From NCBI RefSeq assembly GCF_963556105.2, contig NZ_OY829944.1:812501-876500 (forward strand): DNA of 64,000 bases, written 5' to 3'. The translations under genes and the position numbers were made by a program. Below are positions 8,924-19,032 of the stretch, one piece after another (the first letter of the stretch is position 1; every line of letters begins with the position of its first letter). Origin of the DNA: an uncultured Tolumonas sp. (GTDB lineage: Bacteria; Pseudomonadota; Gammaproteobacteria; Enterobacterales; Aeromonadaceae). The notes under the pieces are model-generated. The model saw nothing but the letters and a program-made list of their open reading frames with translations. It was not told the DNA's origin and made no database searches.

Positions 8924-10786
8924 TTACGCCATAAAGTCTCTGATCTGCTGTTCAAGGCCAGCACTGTCCAGTCTCAGATCGTGATAGATCTCTTCCTGAG
9001 TGCCTTGTTCAATAAAGCGATCGGGCAGACCGATATTCAACACTGGTTTTAACAAGCGTTGTGTCATCATCCACTCGTTTACTGCCGAGCCAGCACCGCC
9101 CTGAATTGCATTTTCTTCCACGGTTACCAGAATATCGTGTTGTGCGGTAATAGTTTTCAGCAGCTCAGTATCCAGCGGTTTGACGAAACGCATATCGACC
9201 AGCGTGGCATCCAGCTTTTCTGCTACTGCTTTGGCTTGATGTAACAGCGTGCCAAAACAGAGCAGGGCAATGCCTTGACCCTGGCGTTTAATACGTCCTT
9301 TGCCAATGGGTAAGGTATCAAGCTCAGCACTAATAGTAGCACCACAGCCACTACCGCGTGGGTAACGAACTACCGCTGGTTGGTTTAGCTGATAACCGGT
9401 GGTTAGCATTAAGCGACATTCGTTTTCATCCGATGGCGTCATGATCACCATGTTGGGCACAGTACGCAGGAAACTGATATCAAAAGCGCCCTGATGCGTC
9501 GGGCCATCGGCACCGACTAAACCGGCACGGTCAATGGCAAACAACACAGGCAGATTCTGGATCGCCACATCATGAATGATCTGGTCGTAAGCGCGCTGTG
9601 TAAAGCTGGAATACATCGCCACTACCGGTTTCATACCTTCGATGGCAAGCCCAGCAGCAAATGTCACTGCGTGCTGTTCGGCAATCGCGACATCAAAATA
9701 ACGGTCAGGATATCGCTGTGAAAACTCAACCATGCCGGAGCCTTCACGCATCGCCGGGGTGATCCCGACCAGTTTGTTATCTACGGCAGCGGTATCGCAT
9801 AACCATTGCCCAAAAATGTTGGAGAAGGTTGGTTTGCTGCTTTTACTTTTCGGCAAACAGTCATCTTCGGGGTTAAATTTCGGCACTCCGTGATAACCGA
9901 TAGGGTCTTTTTCGGCCGGGTCATATCCCTTGCCTTTTTTGGTCATCACGTGCAGCAGTTGTGGGCCTTTCAGCTGACGCATATTTTTCAGCGTTTTTAC
10001 TAACGCTTTAATGTCGTGACCATCAATCGGGCCGATGTAGTTAAAGCCCAGCTCTTCAAACAAGGTGCCTGGGATCACCATGCCTTTAATGTGTTCTTCG
10101 GCACGTCGCGCCAGCTCTTTCACAGGCGGCATGCCGGATAAGACTTTTTTGCCGCCTTCTCGCAAAGTGGTGTAAAGCGATCCAGATAACCATTTTGCCA
10201 GATGGTTATTCAGTGCTCCGACGTTTTCCGAAATCGACATTTCGTTATCATTTAAGATAACCAGCATGTCTTCATGCAGGTCACCGGCATGATTCAGCGC
10301 TTCAAATGCCATACCGGCTGTCAGCGCACCATCACCAATCACGGCAACAACTTTTTGATCCAGTCCCTGACGTTTTGCGGCGACAGCCATACCTAATGCG
10401 GCACCAATTGAGGTGCTGGAATGACCAACACTCAGCGGGTCGTATTCACTTTCTTCGCGCCACGGAAAAGGGTGGATCCCACCTTTTTGGCGGATCGTTT
10501 CCATCTGATCACGGCGACCAGTCAGAATTTTATGTGGATAGGCCTGATGACCAACATCCCACACCAGTTTATCTACAGGAGTCTGATAGACGTAATGTAA
10601 TGCGACGGTCAGTTCTACGACACCGAGCCCGGATGCCAGATGGCCGCTGCTACGGCTGACAGAATGCAGTAAAAACGTCCGCAGTTCCTGACATAACTGG
10701 GTTAAACGCTCTTCCGGGAATTGCCGCAGATCCGCTGGTGAATTCACTAATGCCAGCGTTGGATATTCGGTCATATCAATCGTCAT
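8924..10786 (-). CDS. dxs: 1-deoxy-D-xylulose-5-phosphate synthase
   Basis: A 620-residue thiamine-diphosphate enzyme, the usual length. It condenses pyruvate and glyceraldehyde 3-phosphate in the first step of the MEP isoprenoid pathway. The N-terminal [20 protein letters not shown] carries the conserved His. The ThDP/Mg motif runs from [14 protein letters not shown] to NDNEMSIS near residues 150-185. The central transketolase domain has [17 protein letters not shown], and [18 protein letters not shown] follows. It is the last gene of xseB-ispA-dxs, starting 20 bases after the ispA stop, an arrangement shared with E. coli. Confidence 0.98.
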   Translation of the reverse strand: MTIDMTEYPTLALVNSPADLRQFPEERLTQLCQELRTFLLHSVSRSSGHLASGLGVVELTVALHYVYQTPVDKLVWDVGHQAYPHKILTGRRDQMETIRQKGGIHPFPWREESEYDPLSVGHSSTSIGAALGMAVAAKRQGLDQKVVAVIGDGALTAGMAFEALNHAGDLHEDMLVILNDNEMSISENVGALNNHLAKWLSGSLYTTLREGGKKVLSGMPPVKELARRAEEHIKGMVIPGTLFEELGFNYIGPIDGHDIKALVKTLKNMRQLKGPQLLHVMTKKGKGYDPAEKDPIGYHGVPKFNPEDDCLPKSKSSKPTFSNIFGQWLCDTAAVDNKLVGITPAMREGSGMVEFSQRYPDRYFDVAIAEQHAVTFAAGLAIEGMKPVVAMYSSFTQRAYDQIIHDVAIQNLPVLFAIDRAGLVGADGPTHQGAFDISFLRTVPNMVIMTPSDENECRLMLTTGYQLNQPAVVRYPRGSGCGATISAELDTLPIGKGRIKRQGQGIALLCFGTLLHQAKAVAEKLDATLVDMRFVKPLDTELLKTITAQHDILVTVEENAIQGGAGSAVNEWMMTQRLLKPVLNIGLPDRFIEQGTQEEIYHDLRLDSAGLEQQIRDFMA

Positions 10787-10806
10787 GGGTTTGTTATTAT
10801 CCGATA

Positions 10807-11697
10807 TTAATATGCGCGCTCGATAATGTAATCGGCGAACGCAGACAATATTTCAGTGTTGTAAGGCAGTGGTTGCAGTGCCGCAAGTGCCTGTTGGTGT
10901 AAATCACGCGCCAGTTCACGGGCGGCATCTAAACCTAACAGGGCAGGGTAGGTGCTTTTCTCTAAAGCTTGATCTGAACCCTGCGGTTTACCCAGCGTTT
11001 CGGTATCACTGACCACATCCAGAATGTCATCTTGCACCTGAAACGCCAGACCGATTGCCGCCGCATAGGTTTTCAGTGCCGACAGTGTCTCCGCTGTCAC
11101 ATTCTGCTGACACAACGCGCCTAATTGCACCGCACACTCAATCAATGCACCGGTTTTATGGCGGTGAATTTGTTCCAGTGCCTGCAAGCCAACATGCTGG
11201 CCTTCAGCGGCCAGATCGAGAGCCTGACCACCACACATACCGGCATAACCGGATGCCTGTGCTAACGCGCTCAGCATTTTGACTTGTTGCGTGCGTAAGC
11301 AGTCTGGGAATGGATGATCGGCCAGAATTGAGAAGGCCAGTGTTTGTAACGCATCACCTGCCAGCACGGCGGTCGCTTCATCAAACGCTTTGTGTACGGT
11401 TGGATGACCGCGACGCAGATCATCGTCATCCATCGCTGGCAAGTCGTCATGGATCAGCGAATAAGCATGAATACACTCAATAGCGGCCGCCGGGCCGTCT
11501 AATAAGGCTTCTTCAACACCCAGCATTAAACCGGTGGCATACACCAAAAATGGTCGTACTCGTTTACCGCCTAACACCAGCCCATGCCGCATGGCTGCTT
11601 TTAAGTTGGGGGACAGATCGGGTAAGGCTTCAATATGCTGTAACAGCAGGCTATCAATGCGTTGTCGATAGTGCTGGGAAAAGGTCTGCAATGACAC
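10807..11697 (-). CDS. ispA: Farnesyl diphosphate synthase (geranyltranstransferase)
   Basis: A 296-residue all-helical trans-prenyltransferase. It extends dimethylallyl diphosphate with two isopentenyl diphosphates to farnesyl diphosphate. The first Asp-rich motif is [18 protein letters not shown] and the second is [13 protein letters not shown]. The substrate-binding GGKRVRP is near residue 43. The start is a GTG immediately abutting the xseB stop codon (TAA then GTG), so it is probably translated by coupling. It supplies the allylic primer used by IspB, encoded at 41.6 kb. Confidence 0.96.
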   Translation of the reverse strand: MSLQTFSQHYRQRIDSLLLQHIEALPDLSPNLKAAMRHGLVLGGKRVRPFLVYATGLMLGVEEALLDGPAAAIECIHAYSLIHDDLPAMDDDDLRRGHPTVHKAFDEATAVLAGDALQTLAFSILADHPFPDCLRTQQVKMLSALAQASGYAGMCGGQALDLAAEGQHVGLQALEQIHRHKTGALIECAVQLGALCQQNVTAETLSALKTYAAAIGLAFQVQDDILDVVSDTETLGKPQGSDQALEKSTYPALLGLDAARELARDLHQQALAALQPLPYNTEILSAFADYIIERAY

Positions 11698-11964
11698 TTA
11701 TTCGTCCTCTGCGCTCGAGCGAGTGGTTTGTTCAACAGTAAAAGGAGCCAGTTTTTCCTGCTCACCCTGTTGTAACAAGATCTGCACTTGCTGCTCTGCC
11801 TGTTCTAATTTTTGTTTACTGACCCGGGCCAGCTGAATGCCGCGTTCAAATTGTTTCAGTGCTGTTTCCAGTGGGAGGTCGCCTTGTTCAAGCTGCTGAA
11901 CAATTTGTTCCAGCTCGCCGAGTGCGGCATCAAAACTTAATGATTCGGTCTTTTTCGCGGCCAT
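11698..11964 (-). CDS. xseB: Exodeoxyribonuclease VII small subunit
   Basis: An 88-residue helical protein with the XseB pattern: [27 protein letters not shown], then [25 protein letters not shown]. It combines with XseA (not in this window) to form exonuclease VII, which degrades single-stranded DNA to oligonucleotides. It is first in the xseB-ispA-dxs operon and divergent from thiI, as in enterics. The Gln/Glu-rich tail is a coiled-coil extension. Confidence 0.95.
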   Translation of the reverse strand: MAAKKTESLSFDAALGELEQIVQQLEQGDLPLETALKQFERGIQLARVSKQKLEQAEQQVQILLQQGEQEKLAPFTVEQTTRSSAEDE

Positions 11965-12057
11965 GACGGGTTCTGATTATCAAAGTAAATAATTTATCTA
12001 TCTTACCATTAGTCTACCCTGCAGGCGTAGAAACTCTGTGATCTCGTCCTACAAGGC

Positions 12058-12086
12058 TTAGTTTCTGACACCGGCTGGATTATAAT
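12058..12086 (+). promoter_or_regulatory. Candidate thiI promoter
   Basis: TTAGTT at 12058-12063 and a perfect TATAAT at 12081-12086 are separated by 17 bases. The thiI ATG follows 34 bases after the -10 box. Confidence 0.6.
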
Positions 12087-12119
12087 GCGCCACTTTTCGC
12101 CAGCTAACCGAGCGTTGAC

Positions 12120-13577
12120 ATGAAGTTCATCATTAAACTGTTTCCAGAAATCACCATTAAAAGTAAATCCGTTCGCCAGCGCATGGTGAAAATTTTGCAA
12201 GGTAACATCCGTAACGTCCTACAAAAAGTGGATGAAACCGTCACCGTGCGTAACGACTGGGACAAGCTCATGGTGTCCAGTAAAAATGATGCGCCTGAAA
12301 ATCGCGACAAGCTGGTGGAACGCCTAAGCTGCATCCCTGGTATTCAGGCTTTTCTGGAAGTTACGCAGCTGCCGTTTACCGATCTGCACAGCATTTACGA
12401 GCACACCGCGGCAGTTTATGGTTCCACTATTGCCGATAAAACCTTCTGTGTACGGGTAAAACGCAAAGGGAAACATGAATTTTCTTCCATCGAAATCGAA
12501 CGTTATGTTGGCGGTGGTCTGAATCAGAACTTTCCGTCGAAAGGGGTGCGACTCGCGAATCCGGATCTGCAAATCAATCTGCAGATTGAAAACGATCAGC
12601 TCTATTTGGTGACTGCAATTCATAAAGGTCTGGGCGGCTATCCACTCTCCACACAAGAAGATGTATTAAGCCTGATGTCGGGTGGTTTCGACTCTGGCGT
12701 TGCTTCTTACCTGTTCATCAAACGCGGCAGTCGTGTGCATTATTGCTTCTTTAATCTGGGCGGTGCAGCACATGAAATTGGCGTAAAACAGGTCGCTTAT
12801 TATCTGTGGAGTAAATACAGCCAATCGCACCGAGTGAAATTTGTCGCCGTACCTTTTGAGCCCGTGGTTGGTGAAATCTTAGAAAAAATCGATAACGGCC
12901 TGATGGGCGTTGTGTTGAAACGTATGATGATGCGTGCCGCTTCCCGTGTGGCGGAGCGCATGGGCGTGGAAGCGTTGGTGACCGGCGAGAGTGTCGGTCA
13001 GGTTTCCAGCCAGACAGTCACTAACTTGTCGGTCATTGATCGCGTGACAGAAACGCTGATCCTGCGCCCGCTGATTGTCAGCGATAAGCAAGACATCATC
13101 GATCAGGCACGAGTGATTGGTACACAGGAATTTGCGGAAACCATGCCGGAATATTGCGGCGTCATTTCCAATAAACCAACCGTAAAAGCGCGTTATGACG
13201 ACGTGCTGGCCAACGAAGAAAAATTCAATTTTGAGATCTTAGATAATGTGATCGCGAATGCCAAAGTGATGGATATTCGTGACATTGCCAATGAAACGGC
13301 CGCACAAGTGCAGGAAGTGGAAACGACCTCTTCCTTGACGGAAAACGAAGTAATTCTGGATATCCGCTCACCGGATGAACATGAAGAAAAACCGTTTACG
13401 CCGGAAGGTATGACCGTTCTGCATTTACCGTTTTATAAGCTGGCTACACAGTTTGGTGATTTGGACCAGAGCAAAACCTACTTGCTGTATTGTGAGCGTG
13501 GCGTGATGAGCAAATTGCAGGCGTTGTATCTGAAAGAGCAGGGCTTTAATAATATTAAGGTTTACCGTCTGAATTAA
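12120..13577 (+). CDS. thiI: tRNA 4-thiouridine synthase, with C-terminal rhodanese domain
   Basis: A 485-residue sulfurtransferase. It makes s4U at position 8 of tRNA and passes sulfur to the thiamine thiazole pathway. The N-terminal ferredoxin-like and THUMP region spans roughly residues 1-165. The PP-loop adenylation motif is [13 protein letters not shown] near 183. PEYCGVIS holds the Cys corresponding to E. coli Cys344. The rhodanese domain (about 400-485) ends with the active loop YCERGVMS, matching the Cys456 loop. It is a full-length enteric-type fusion, divergent from xseB. Confidence 0.97.
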   Translation: MKFIIKLFPEITIKSKSVRQRMVKILQGNIRNVLQKVDETVTVRNDWDKLMVSSKNDAPENRDKLVERLSCIPGIQAFLEVTQLPFTDLHSIYEHTAAVYGSTIADKTFCVRVKRKGKHEFSSIEIERYVGGGLNQNFPSKGVRLANPDLQINLQIENDQLYLVTAIHKGLGGYPLSTQEDVLSLMSGGFDSGVASYLFIKRGSRVHYCFFNLGGAAHEIGVKQVAYYLWSKYSQSHRVKFVAVPFEPVVGEILEKIDNGLMGVVLKRMMMRAASRVAERMGVEALVTGESVGQVSSQTVTNLSVIDRVTETLILRPLIVSDKQDIIDQARVIGTQEFAETMPEYCGVISNKPTVKARYDDVLANEEKFNFEILDNVIANAKVMDIRDIANETAAQVQEVETTSSLTENEVILDIRSPDEHEEKPFTPEGMTVLHLPFYKLATQFGDLDQSKTYLLYCERGVMSKLQALYLKEQGFNNIKVYRLN

Positions 13578-13591
13578 TCCATCGCAAAAAA

Positions 13592-13653
13592 TCGGCTGTG
13601 GCGTTGTGTTTTAATCAACGATTCAGCCGAACCCAGTACCAGTCGAATGGTAC
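13592..13653 (+). other. Two tandem hairpins in the thiI-manA gap
   Basis: The first hairpin is tcggctg...cagccga (13592-13598 and 13624-13630) with an inner stem cgttg...caacg and a symmetric 3+3 internal loop. The second is gtacca...tggtac (13636-13641 and 13648-13653). No T-run follows either, so they do not look like a standard terminator. They may be a thiI 3' end structure or part of the manA leader. Confidence 0.5.
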
Positions 13654-13785
13654 AAAAGTAAAGTTGGCGTCTAATTCTATGCAGTGGGGGGCACTCATGG
13701 AATGTGACCGACACATTGAGGTTGAAATGACATTCGGGTTTATTCCCCGTGTTGTAGTTAACAAACACTGTAGAAGGTACACATA

Positions 13786-14985
13786 ATGAGTTTTTCCTCT
13801 AACCGCATTTATCGGATGCAGAACCCAATTCAAAACTATGCCTGGGGCAGTAAAGAGGCTTTCCAGCAGATGTATGGGGTTGCTAACCCGGAACACCAGC
13901 CTCAGGCGGAGATCTGGATGGGAGCTCATCCCAACGGCTGTTCTACTTTAATCAACGAGCATGGTGAAACCCTGCGTTTAGATGCCTTCATTCAACAAGA
14001 TGCCGCCGCTGTTCTGGGCGATGCGCAGGCGAATTTTGGTGAACTGCCGTATCTGTTTAAAGTGCTGGCTGCTGCGGAACCGTTATCGATCCAGGTGCAT
14101 CCGGATAAAGCCAGTTCTGAAGCTGGTTTTGCGGCAGAAAACGCAGCAGGCGTGCCACTCACTGACGCGCAGCGTAACTTTAAAGATCCCAACCATAAGC
14201 CCGAATTGGTCTATGCGCTGACGCCATATCGGGCAATGAACGGTTTCCGTGAGTTTGCGGAAATCGTTTCACTGCTGCAGGGGCTATCGCTACCGGCACT
14301 GCAAGCAGAAATCGATGCCTTTTGTCAGCAGCCAACGGATGCGACGCTAAAAGCGTTGTTTGCCGCGTCATTGCGTTTACAAGGCGATGCGCGTCGTGAA
14401 ACGGTGACTCGCTTGCTGGCGACGGCACAGCATCGTCAGGATGAAGAAGCGTTCGCGGAAGTGCTGCGTTTAGCTGCGTTTTATCCGGAAGACATGGGCT
14501 TGTTCGCGCCATTGCTGTTGAATGTCATTACCTTGCAGCCAGGCGAGGCGATGTTCCTGTATGCCAAAACCCCACATGCTTATCTGCAAGGTGTTGGGTT
14601 GGAAGCGATGGCCAGCTCCGATAACGTCTTGCGTGCCGGTTTAACACCAAAACATATGGATATTGATGCTTTGCTGGCCAATGTGGATTTTGTCGCCAAG
14701 CCGGCAGCGGAATTATTGATGCGGCCGATGGTGTTGGGGCCAATCAGCGATTATCCGATCCCGGTGGCGGATTTCTCGTTTACCTTGGTCAATCTGAGTG
14801 CAGAAGCCATCGCCAGCGAAACCAGCACGGCGCTGATCCTGTTCTGCCTGAATGGTACGGCGACGATCCATGCCGGTGCGGATACGCTGATCTTATCAGC
14901 CGGAGAGTCCGGTTTTGTGCCTGCCGCAGCGGTGAGTTTTGCTGTGAGTGGGGAAGGTCAACTGGTTCAGATTGGTTCGCGTTAA
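13786..14985 (+). CDS. manA: Mannose-6-phosphate isomerase, class I
   Basis: A 399-residue zinc enzyme interconverting mannose 6-phosphate and fructose 6-phosphate. It begins with the family pattern RMQNPIQNYAWGSKEAF. The metal site residues lie in LSIQVHPDK, NHKPELVYALTPYRAMNGF and KTPHAYLQGVGLEAM. The active-site arginine region is SSDNVLRAGLTPKHMD. The C-terminal cupin part is complete. AGAAGG lies 10 bases before the ATG. The gene is monocistronic and ends in a strong terminator. Confidence 0.96.
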   Translation: MSFSSNRIYRMQNPIQNYAWGSKEAFQQMYGVANPEHQPQAEIWMGAHPNGCSTLINEHGETLRLDAFIQQDAAAVLGDAQANFGELPYLFKVLAAAEPLSIQVHPDKASSEAGFAAENAAGVPLTDAQRNFKDPNHKPELVYALTPYRAMNGFREFAEIVSLLQGLSLPALQAEIDAFCQQPTDATLKALFAASLRLQGDARRETVTRLLATAQHRQDEEAFAEVLRLAAFYPEDMGLFAPLLLNVITLQPGEAMFLYAKTPHAYLQGVGLEAMASSDNVLRAGLTPKHMDIDALLANVDFVAKPAAELLMRPMVLGPISDYPIPVADFSFTLVNLSAEAIASETSTALILFCLNGTATIHAGADTLILSAGESGFVPAAAVSFAVSGEGQLVQIGSR

Positions 14986-15013
14986 TTTTCTATCGTTTAA
15001 AACTTTGTACTAA

Positions 15014-15040
15014 GAAAAAGGACGCTTCTGCGTCCTTTTT
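15014..15040. terminator. Bidirectional terminator between manA and msrA
   Basis: aaaaaggacgc / gcgtccttttt, an 11-bp stem with a 4-base loop, symmetric for the two convergent genes. Confidence 0.9.
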
Positions 15041-15049
15041 CTTTCCGCC

Positions 15050-15682
15050 TTATTTCGACGGCAGACAAATCCCAATACCCGCCAGACCACAATATCCGTC
15101 GGGGTTTTTCGCCAGATATTGCTGATGGTGCTGTTCGGCGAAATAAAAATCGTGTGCTACAGCGATTTCGGTCGTAATGGTGCGGGAATCATTATACGCC
15201 CACATAGCCGACTGATAATGATCGCGACTTTGGATCGCCTCTTGCTGTTGAGATTCGTTGCAGGTCAAGATCATCGAGCGGTATTGCGTACCGATATCGT
15301 TACCCTGACGAGCGCCTTGCGCGGGGTCATGATGCTCCCAGAATAATTTTAGTAATTTGGCATAACTAATGACTTTCGGATCAAAAACCACGCGAACACT
15401 TTCCGCATGGCCGGTATAACCGGAACAGACTTCTTCATACGTCGGGTTAGGTGTATAGCCGGCCTGATAACCGACGGCTGTCACATACACCCCCGGTTGT
15501 TCCCAAAACAATCGCTCTACGCCCCAGAAACAGCCCATGGCGAAATGAGCAATCTCCAATCCAGCCGGATAAGGTGGCAGCATGCTGACCTGTTTTACAT
15601 AATGTAATGGTTCCAGTTTCATGGGAATTTCACGGCCCGGTAATGCTTCAACCGGTGCGACCATTCGGGTTCGTGTATGCAT
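15050..15682 (-). CDS. msrA: Peptide-methionine (S)-S-oxide reductase
   Basis: A 210-residue protein close in length and sequence to E. coli MsrA. It reduces the S epimer of methionine sulfoxide in oxidised proteins. The catalytic motif is [13 protein letters not shown]. The substrate pocket motif [19 protein letters not shown] is intact. The two C-terminal recycling cysteines are in [15 protein letters not shown]. It is divergent from rpsF across a 170-base gap. Confidence 0.96.
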   Translation of the reverse strand: MHTRTRMVAPVEALPGREIPMKLEPLHYVKQVSMLPPYPAGLEIAHFAMGCFWGVERLFWEQPGVYVTAVGYQAGYTPNPTYEEVCSGYTGHAESVRVVFDPKVISYAKLLKLFWEHHDPAQGARQGNDIGTQYRSMILTCNESQQQEAIQSRDHYQSAMWAYNDSRTITTEIAVAHDFYFAEQHHQQYLAKNPDGYCGLAGIGICLPSK

Positions 15683-15727
15683 AACCTGACCTCTGCACTA
15701 ATTCATTAGAGAAATAACAAAATCTGA

Positions 15728-15756
15728 TTGCTATTAAAGTATACGCTGCATAGAAT
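15728..15756 (+). promoter_or_regulatory. Promoter of the rpsF-rpsR-rplI operon
   Basis: TTGCTA at 15728-15733 and TAGAAT at 15751-15756 have a 17-base spacer, followed by a C-rich stretch near the likely start point. Confidence 0.65.
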
Positions 15757-15791
15757 ACGACCCTTCAAAAATCAGTCACTTTTTTTAAGTT

Positions 15792-15844
15792 CCTTGCCTT
15801 CGACGGTTTGACTGGTCCATCACGAAGGCTACTAACCCGTAAGG
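15792..15844 (+). promoter_or_regulatory. Putative S6:S18 autoregulatory leader of rpsF
   Basis: gccttcg (15796-15802) pairs with cgaaggc (15823-15829). An outer ccct-type stem, cctt (15792-15795) with aagg (15841-15844), encloses an unpaired 3' strand containing accCG just before it. The outer stem includes the Shine-Dalgarno sequence. This matches the described S6:S18 mRNA motif, a hairpin with a CCG-containing bulge near the rpsF ribosome-binding site, through which the S6-S18 complex represses its own operon. The match was made by eye. Confidence 0.62.
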
Positions 15845-15852
15845 AGCAACTC

Positions 15853-16230
15853 ATGCGTCACTACGAAATCGTATTCATGGTTCATCCGGACCAGAGCGAA
15901 CAAGTTCCAGGCATGATCGAGCGTTATACCGGCGCTATCAAAGCTGCTGGTGGTACTATCCATCGTCTGGAAGATTGGGGCCGTCGTCAACTGGCTTACC
16001 CAATCGACAAACTGCACAAAGCTCATTATGTTCTGATGAACGTAGAATCTGAGCAGAGCGCTATCGACGAACTGGAAAACAACTTCCGTTTCAACGATGC
16101 GGTTATCCGCAACATGATCATGCGCACTAAACACGCTGTGACTGAAGTATCTCCGATGCTGAAAGCACGTGAAGAGCGTCCACGTCGTGACGACGCGCGT
16201 GCCGAAGAAGCTGAAGAAGCTGCTGAATAA
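15853..16230 (+). CDS. rpsF: 30S ribosomal protein S6
   Basis: 125 residues starting [21 protein letters not shown] use the ATG at 15853 with AAGGAG just upstream; an in-frame start 45 bases earlier would add a non-homologous extension. The ferredoxin-like S6 domain covers residues 1-100. The tail is acidic (AEEAEEAAE), the kind of end that RimK extends with glutamate in E. coli. It is first in the rpsF-rpsR-rplI operon. Confidence 0.98.
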   Translation: MRHYEIVFMVHPDQSEQVPGMIERYTGAIKAAGGTIHRLEDWGRRQLAYPIDKLHKAHYVLMNVESEQSAIDELENNFRFNDAVIRNMIMRTKHAVTEVSPMLKAREERPRRDDARAEEAEEAAE

Positions 16231-16257
16231 TTCCAGTCATCATAGAGGATAATCGAC

Positions 16258-16488
16258 ATGTCACGTTTTTTCCGTCGTCGTAAGTTCTGCCGTTTCACTG
16301 CTGAACGTGTAATCGAAATCGATTACAAAGACACCGTTACTCTGAAAAACTACGTTACTGAATCTGGCAAGATCGTACCAAGCCGTATCACTGGTACTCG
16401 TGCTAAATATCAGCGTCAACTGGCACGTGCTATCAAACGTGCTCGTTACCTGGCTCTGCTGCCGTATACCGATCTGCACAACAAGTAA
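16258..16488 (+). CDS. rpsR: 30S ribosomal protein S18
   Basis: 76 residues with the S18 pattern [12 protein letters not shown] and the ending [14 protein letters not shown]. It binds 16S rRNA as a heterodimer with S6. Only 27 bases separate it from rpsF, so the primosomal gene priB, which sits here in E. coli and Vibrio, is absent from this position. GAGG lies upstream of the ATG. Confidence 0.98.
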   Translation: MSRFFRRRKFCRFTAERVIEIDYKDTVTLKNYVTESGKIVPSRITGTRAKYQRQLARAIKRARYLALLPYTDLHNK

Positions 16489-16528
16489 TCGGCACTTGGC
16501 CTAACTCAACCTAAACCGAGGAAAGGTA

Positions 16529-16978
16529 ATGGAAGTTATTCTGTTAGACAAAATCGCTCATTTGGGCGGTCTGGGTGAAAAAGTTACAGTTAAAAGCGGT
16601 TTCGCTCGTAACTACTTGTTCCCACAAGGTAAAGCTGTAATGGCTACCAAAGACAACCTGGCTGCTTTCGAAGCTCGCCGCGCTGAACTGGAAGCCAAAC
16701 TGGCTGACGTTAAAGCTGCTGCTGAAGCTCGTGCTGCTGCGCTGTCTGCACTGACCAACGTAACTATCGCTACCAAAGCTGGTGACGAAGGTAAACTGTT
16801 CGGTTCAGTTGGCACCCGTGATATCGCTGATGCGATCACTGCTGCTGGTGTTGCTGTTGCTAAGAGCGAAGTTCGCATGCCGGATGGCGTTCTGCGCAGC
16901 GTTGGTGAATACGACATCGTTATTCACCTGCACACTGATGTAAACACCACTGTTAAAGTGGCTGTTGTTGCTGAATAA
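16529..16978 (+). CDS. rplI: 50S ribosomal protein L9
   Basis: 149 residues, the usual length. The N-terminal RNA-binding domain has [30 protein letters not shown] features, followed by the long Ala/Glu connecting helix (residues about 40-75) and the C-terminal domain. It is last in the operon, ahead of a terminator hairpin. Confidence 0.98.
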   Translation: MEVILLDKIAHLGGLGEKVTVKSGFARNYLFPQGKAVMATKDNLAAFEARRAELEAKLADVKAAAEARAAALSALTNVTIATKAGDEGKLFGSVGTRDIADAITAAGVAVAKSEVRMPDGVLRSVGEYDIVIHLHTDVNTTVKVAVVAE

Positions 16979-17006
16979 TTCTATTCAGTAATAAACATCG
17001 TTGAAT

Positions 17007-17034
17007 AGGCCAATCCTTTGGGATTGGTCTTTTC
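17007..17034 (+). terminator. Terminator of the rpsF operon
   Basis: aggccaatcc / ggattggtct form a 10-bp stem with a 4-base loop, followed by a short T-rich run. Confidence 0.75.
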
Positions 17035-17051
17035 ATTTCTGGTAAAAAAAG

Positions 17052-17723
17052 ATGACTAACCATTATCCCATCAATGAAATTTTCCAGAGTATCCAAGGGG
17101 AAGGCTTTTTCTCCGGGGTACCGGCTATTTTTGTTCGCCTGCAGGGCTGTAAAGTCGGCTGCTCGTGGTGTGATACAAAACATTCATGGGAACTGGATGC
17201 CGATCATCTTATTCCTATCCGGCAATTTACAGTAAAAAAATCTAAAGCTGGCTGGAGTTGGTTTCGCCCGGAAGAGATCTTGTCGTGTTTTTCCGAACAA
17301 GGTTATACCGCAAAACATGTGGTAATCACTGGTGGGGAACCTTGCGAATACGATCTGATAGCGTTGTCGCAAACATTATTGGCACATGGTTATCGGGTAC
17401 AGATAGAAACCAGCGGAACCCAACCAATCCGCGCGGATGACGCTTGTTGGGTCACGGTATCACCCAAAATTAAGATGGCGGGTGGTTATGAGGTATTGGC
17501 TGAAACCTTGCTGCGGGCCAATGAAATCAAGCATCCCGTCGCAACCGCGAAACACATTACCCAGCTTGATGCTTTATTAGCAGATATCAATATTTCCCAA
17601 AAAGTGATCTGCTTACAACCTATTAGCCAGAAACCGCGTGCAACGGCATTGGCGATGGAAGTTTGTATTCAACGTAATTGGCGTTTATCTATTCAACTGC
17701 ATAAATATCTCGATATCGAATAA
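17052..17723 (+). CDS. queE: 7-carboxy-7-deazaguanine synthase
   Basis: A 223-residue radical SAM enzyme. It contracts carboxy-tetrahydropterin to 7-carboxy-7-deazaguanine in the queuosine pathway. The N-terminus [18 protein letters not shown] is diagnostic. The cluster motif is CKVGCSWC (C-x3-C-x2-C), followed by DTKHSWEL. The SAM-binding [11 protein letters not shown] is near residue 97, and the C-terminus has the HKYLDIE ending. This is the E. coli-type version. queG, acting later in the same pathway, is at 28821-29948. Confidence 0.95.
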   Translation: MTNHYPINEIFQSIQGEGFFSGVPAIFVRLQGCKVGCSWCDTKHSWELDADHLIPIRQFTVKKSKAGWSWFRPEEILSCFSEQGYTAKHVVITGGEPCEYDLIALSQTLLAHGYRVQIETSGTQPIRADDACWVTVSPKIKMAGGYEVLAETLLRANEIKHPVATAKHITQLDALLADINISQKVICLQPISQKPRATALAMEVCIQRNWRLSIQLHKYLDIE

Positions 17724-17826
17724 TCTCGGCTTTTTTGTCACAAAACATAAAGATAGCGCGACAGGTGTGTTGTAATAACCGTCTACTATTGCTAACCCAT
17801 TTATTGCTAATTTATCGGAGGGGGGC

Positions 17827-18744
17827 ATGCAGACTGTTAGTTTTTTATTCTTTAATATCATCCTACCCATTTTTATCCCTATTGGTGCAGGTTACCTGTT
17901 ACAGCGAAAGTTTCCGCTGAATGTCGCCACCTTAACCAAAATTCAATTTTACATTTTTATTCCGGCACTATTGTTTACCACGATTTATAAGACGGAATTG
18001 AATAGCGCATTACTTCAGGATCTGATTCTGGCGAATCTGGTGTTGTTTGCATTGCTCTGGGTCGTTTGCCTGGGTTGTGCTCGCATATTAAAACTGGATG
18101 CCAGTAAACGTAGTGCATTTATCAATTCAGTCTGTTTTTACAACAGTGGTAATTACTGTATTCCGCTGGTGCAGTTGATGTATCACACGGCCTTTGCATT
18201 TTCGGTGCAAATTGTCGTGATGCTGATCCAGCAATTGTTAACGAATACCATTGGTGTGATGAATGCCAACAGCAGTAATCGCTCGTGGAAGGCTGCGGTG
18301 TTGGATAACTTTCGTATGCCCATGACCTATGCGGTATTACTGGCGTTGCTTTGTCGCTGGCTGAGCATTGATGTGCCCAAACCGCTTTGGACATCGATGG
18401 ATCTGATGGCACAAGGGTTAGTACCAACGGCATTAGTGACCTTAGGCGCACAGCTGGCCAGTACGCGGTTGTATGTACGTAATTTCCGGGTGTTAGTATC
18501 GAATGGCATGCGATTATTGGCTGGCCCACTGCTGGCGGCCCTTGTATGTTGGATTTGGGGCATCCATGGCGTGGTGGCTCAGGTGATGGTGATTTGTGCC
18601 GCAGCGCCATCTGCAGTGAATACGGTATTGCTGGCGATAGAATATAAATCAGACCCTGAGTTTGCCTCACAGACGGTCTTTTTATCGACGCTATTAAGCG
18701 CGTTAACCATGCCAGTTGTGATAGCGCTAGTGCAATTTTTGTGA
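17827..18744 (+). CDS. AEC (auxin efflux carrier) family transporter
   Basis: A 305-residue membrane protein with about ten hydrophobic segments. It begins FNIILPIFIPIGAGYLLQRKF, carries the Asn-rich broken helix INSVCFYNSGNYCIPLVQLM, and ends with APSAVNTVLLAIEYKSDPEFASQTVFLSTLLSALTMP-type repeats typical of this branch. It is distinct from the AEC gene at 7472-8407. A very strong GGAGGGGGG precedes the ATG. The substrate is unknown. A 9-bp hairpin overlaps the stop codon (18744-18766) but lacks a T-run. Confidence 0.85.
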   Translation: MQTVSFLFFNIILPIFIPIGAGYLLQRKFPLNVATLTKIQFYIFIPALLFTTIYKTELNSALLQDLILANLVLFALLWVVCLGCARILKLDASKRSAFINSVCFYNSGNYCIPLVQLMYHTAFAFSVQIVVMLIQQLLTNTIGVMNANSSNRSWKAAVLDNFRMPMTYAVLLALLCRWLSIDVPKPLWTSMDLMAQGLVPTALVTLGAQLASTRLYVRNFRVLVSNGMRLLAGPLLAALVCWIWGIHGVVAQVMVICAAAPSAVNTVLLAIEYKSDPEFASQTVFLSTLLSALTMPVVIALVQFL

Positions 18745-18814
18745 TGATTGTTTTTTAAACAATCATAGCTTCTGCTATAGTTAACTTATATAGATGTTGT
18801 TTAGGGGATAGAAT

Positions 18815-19015
18815 ATGAATGTTTCTGCAAGCAGTGCTGATTATGGACAAATAGCATTAACTGCCAGTTTGGCCAAAAAACAGCAGGAAGCACAGGGACA
18901 GGCAGCTCTTCAGCTGATCCAAAGCGCAGCGGTTACTGTTCCGCAACCCACCCCAGCAGCTTCTTCTGGTTCTTCCGATGAACGTGTGGGTTCCAACATC
19001 AATATCACGGTTTGA
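18815..19015 (+). CDS. Small YjfB-like protein (putative motility protein family)
   Basis: 66 residues. The first half has a helix-forming pattern (DYGQIALTASLAKKQQEAQGQAALQLIQSA) similar to the small YjfB family, annotated elsewhere as putative motility proteins. The second half is a flexible Pro/Ser/Gly tail ending NINITV. AGGGGAT precedes the ATG. No signal peptide or membrane segment is present. Its own promoter is likely in the AT-rich gap upstream. The function is unproven and the family match was made by eye. Confidence 0.6.
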   Translation: MNVSASSADYGQIALTASLAKKQQEAQGQAALQLIQSAAVTVPQPTPAASSGSSDERVGSNINITV

Positions 19016-19032
19016 TATGATTGTTCGGATTT

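Noticed and set aside
15808-15852. Upstream in-frame extension of rpsF
   Set aside because: It would run through the leader hairpin and add residues not found in S6; the ATG at 15853 has the ribosome-binding site.
18122-18670. 182-codon minus-strand frame within the second AEC gene
   Set aside because: It is antisense to the transporter, Ser/Pro-rich, without motif or start signal.
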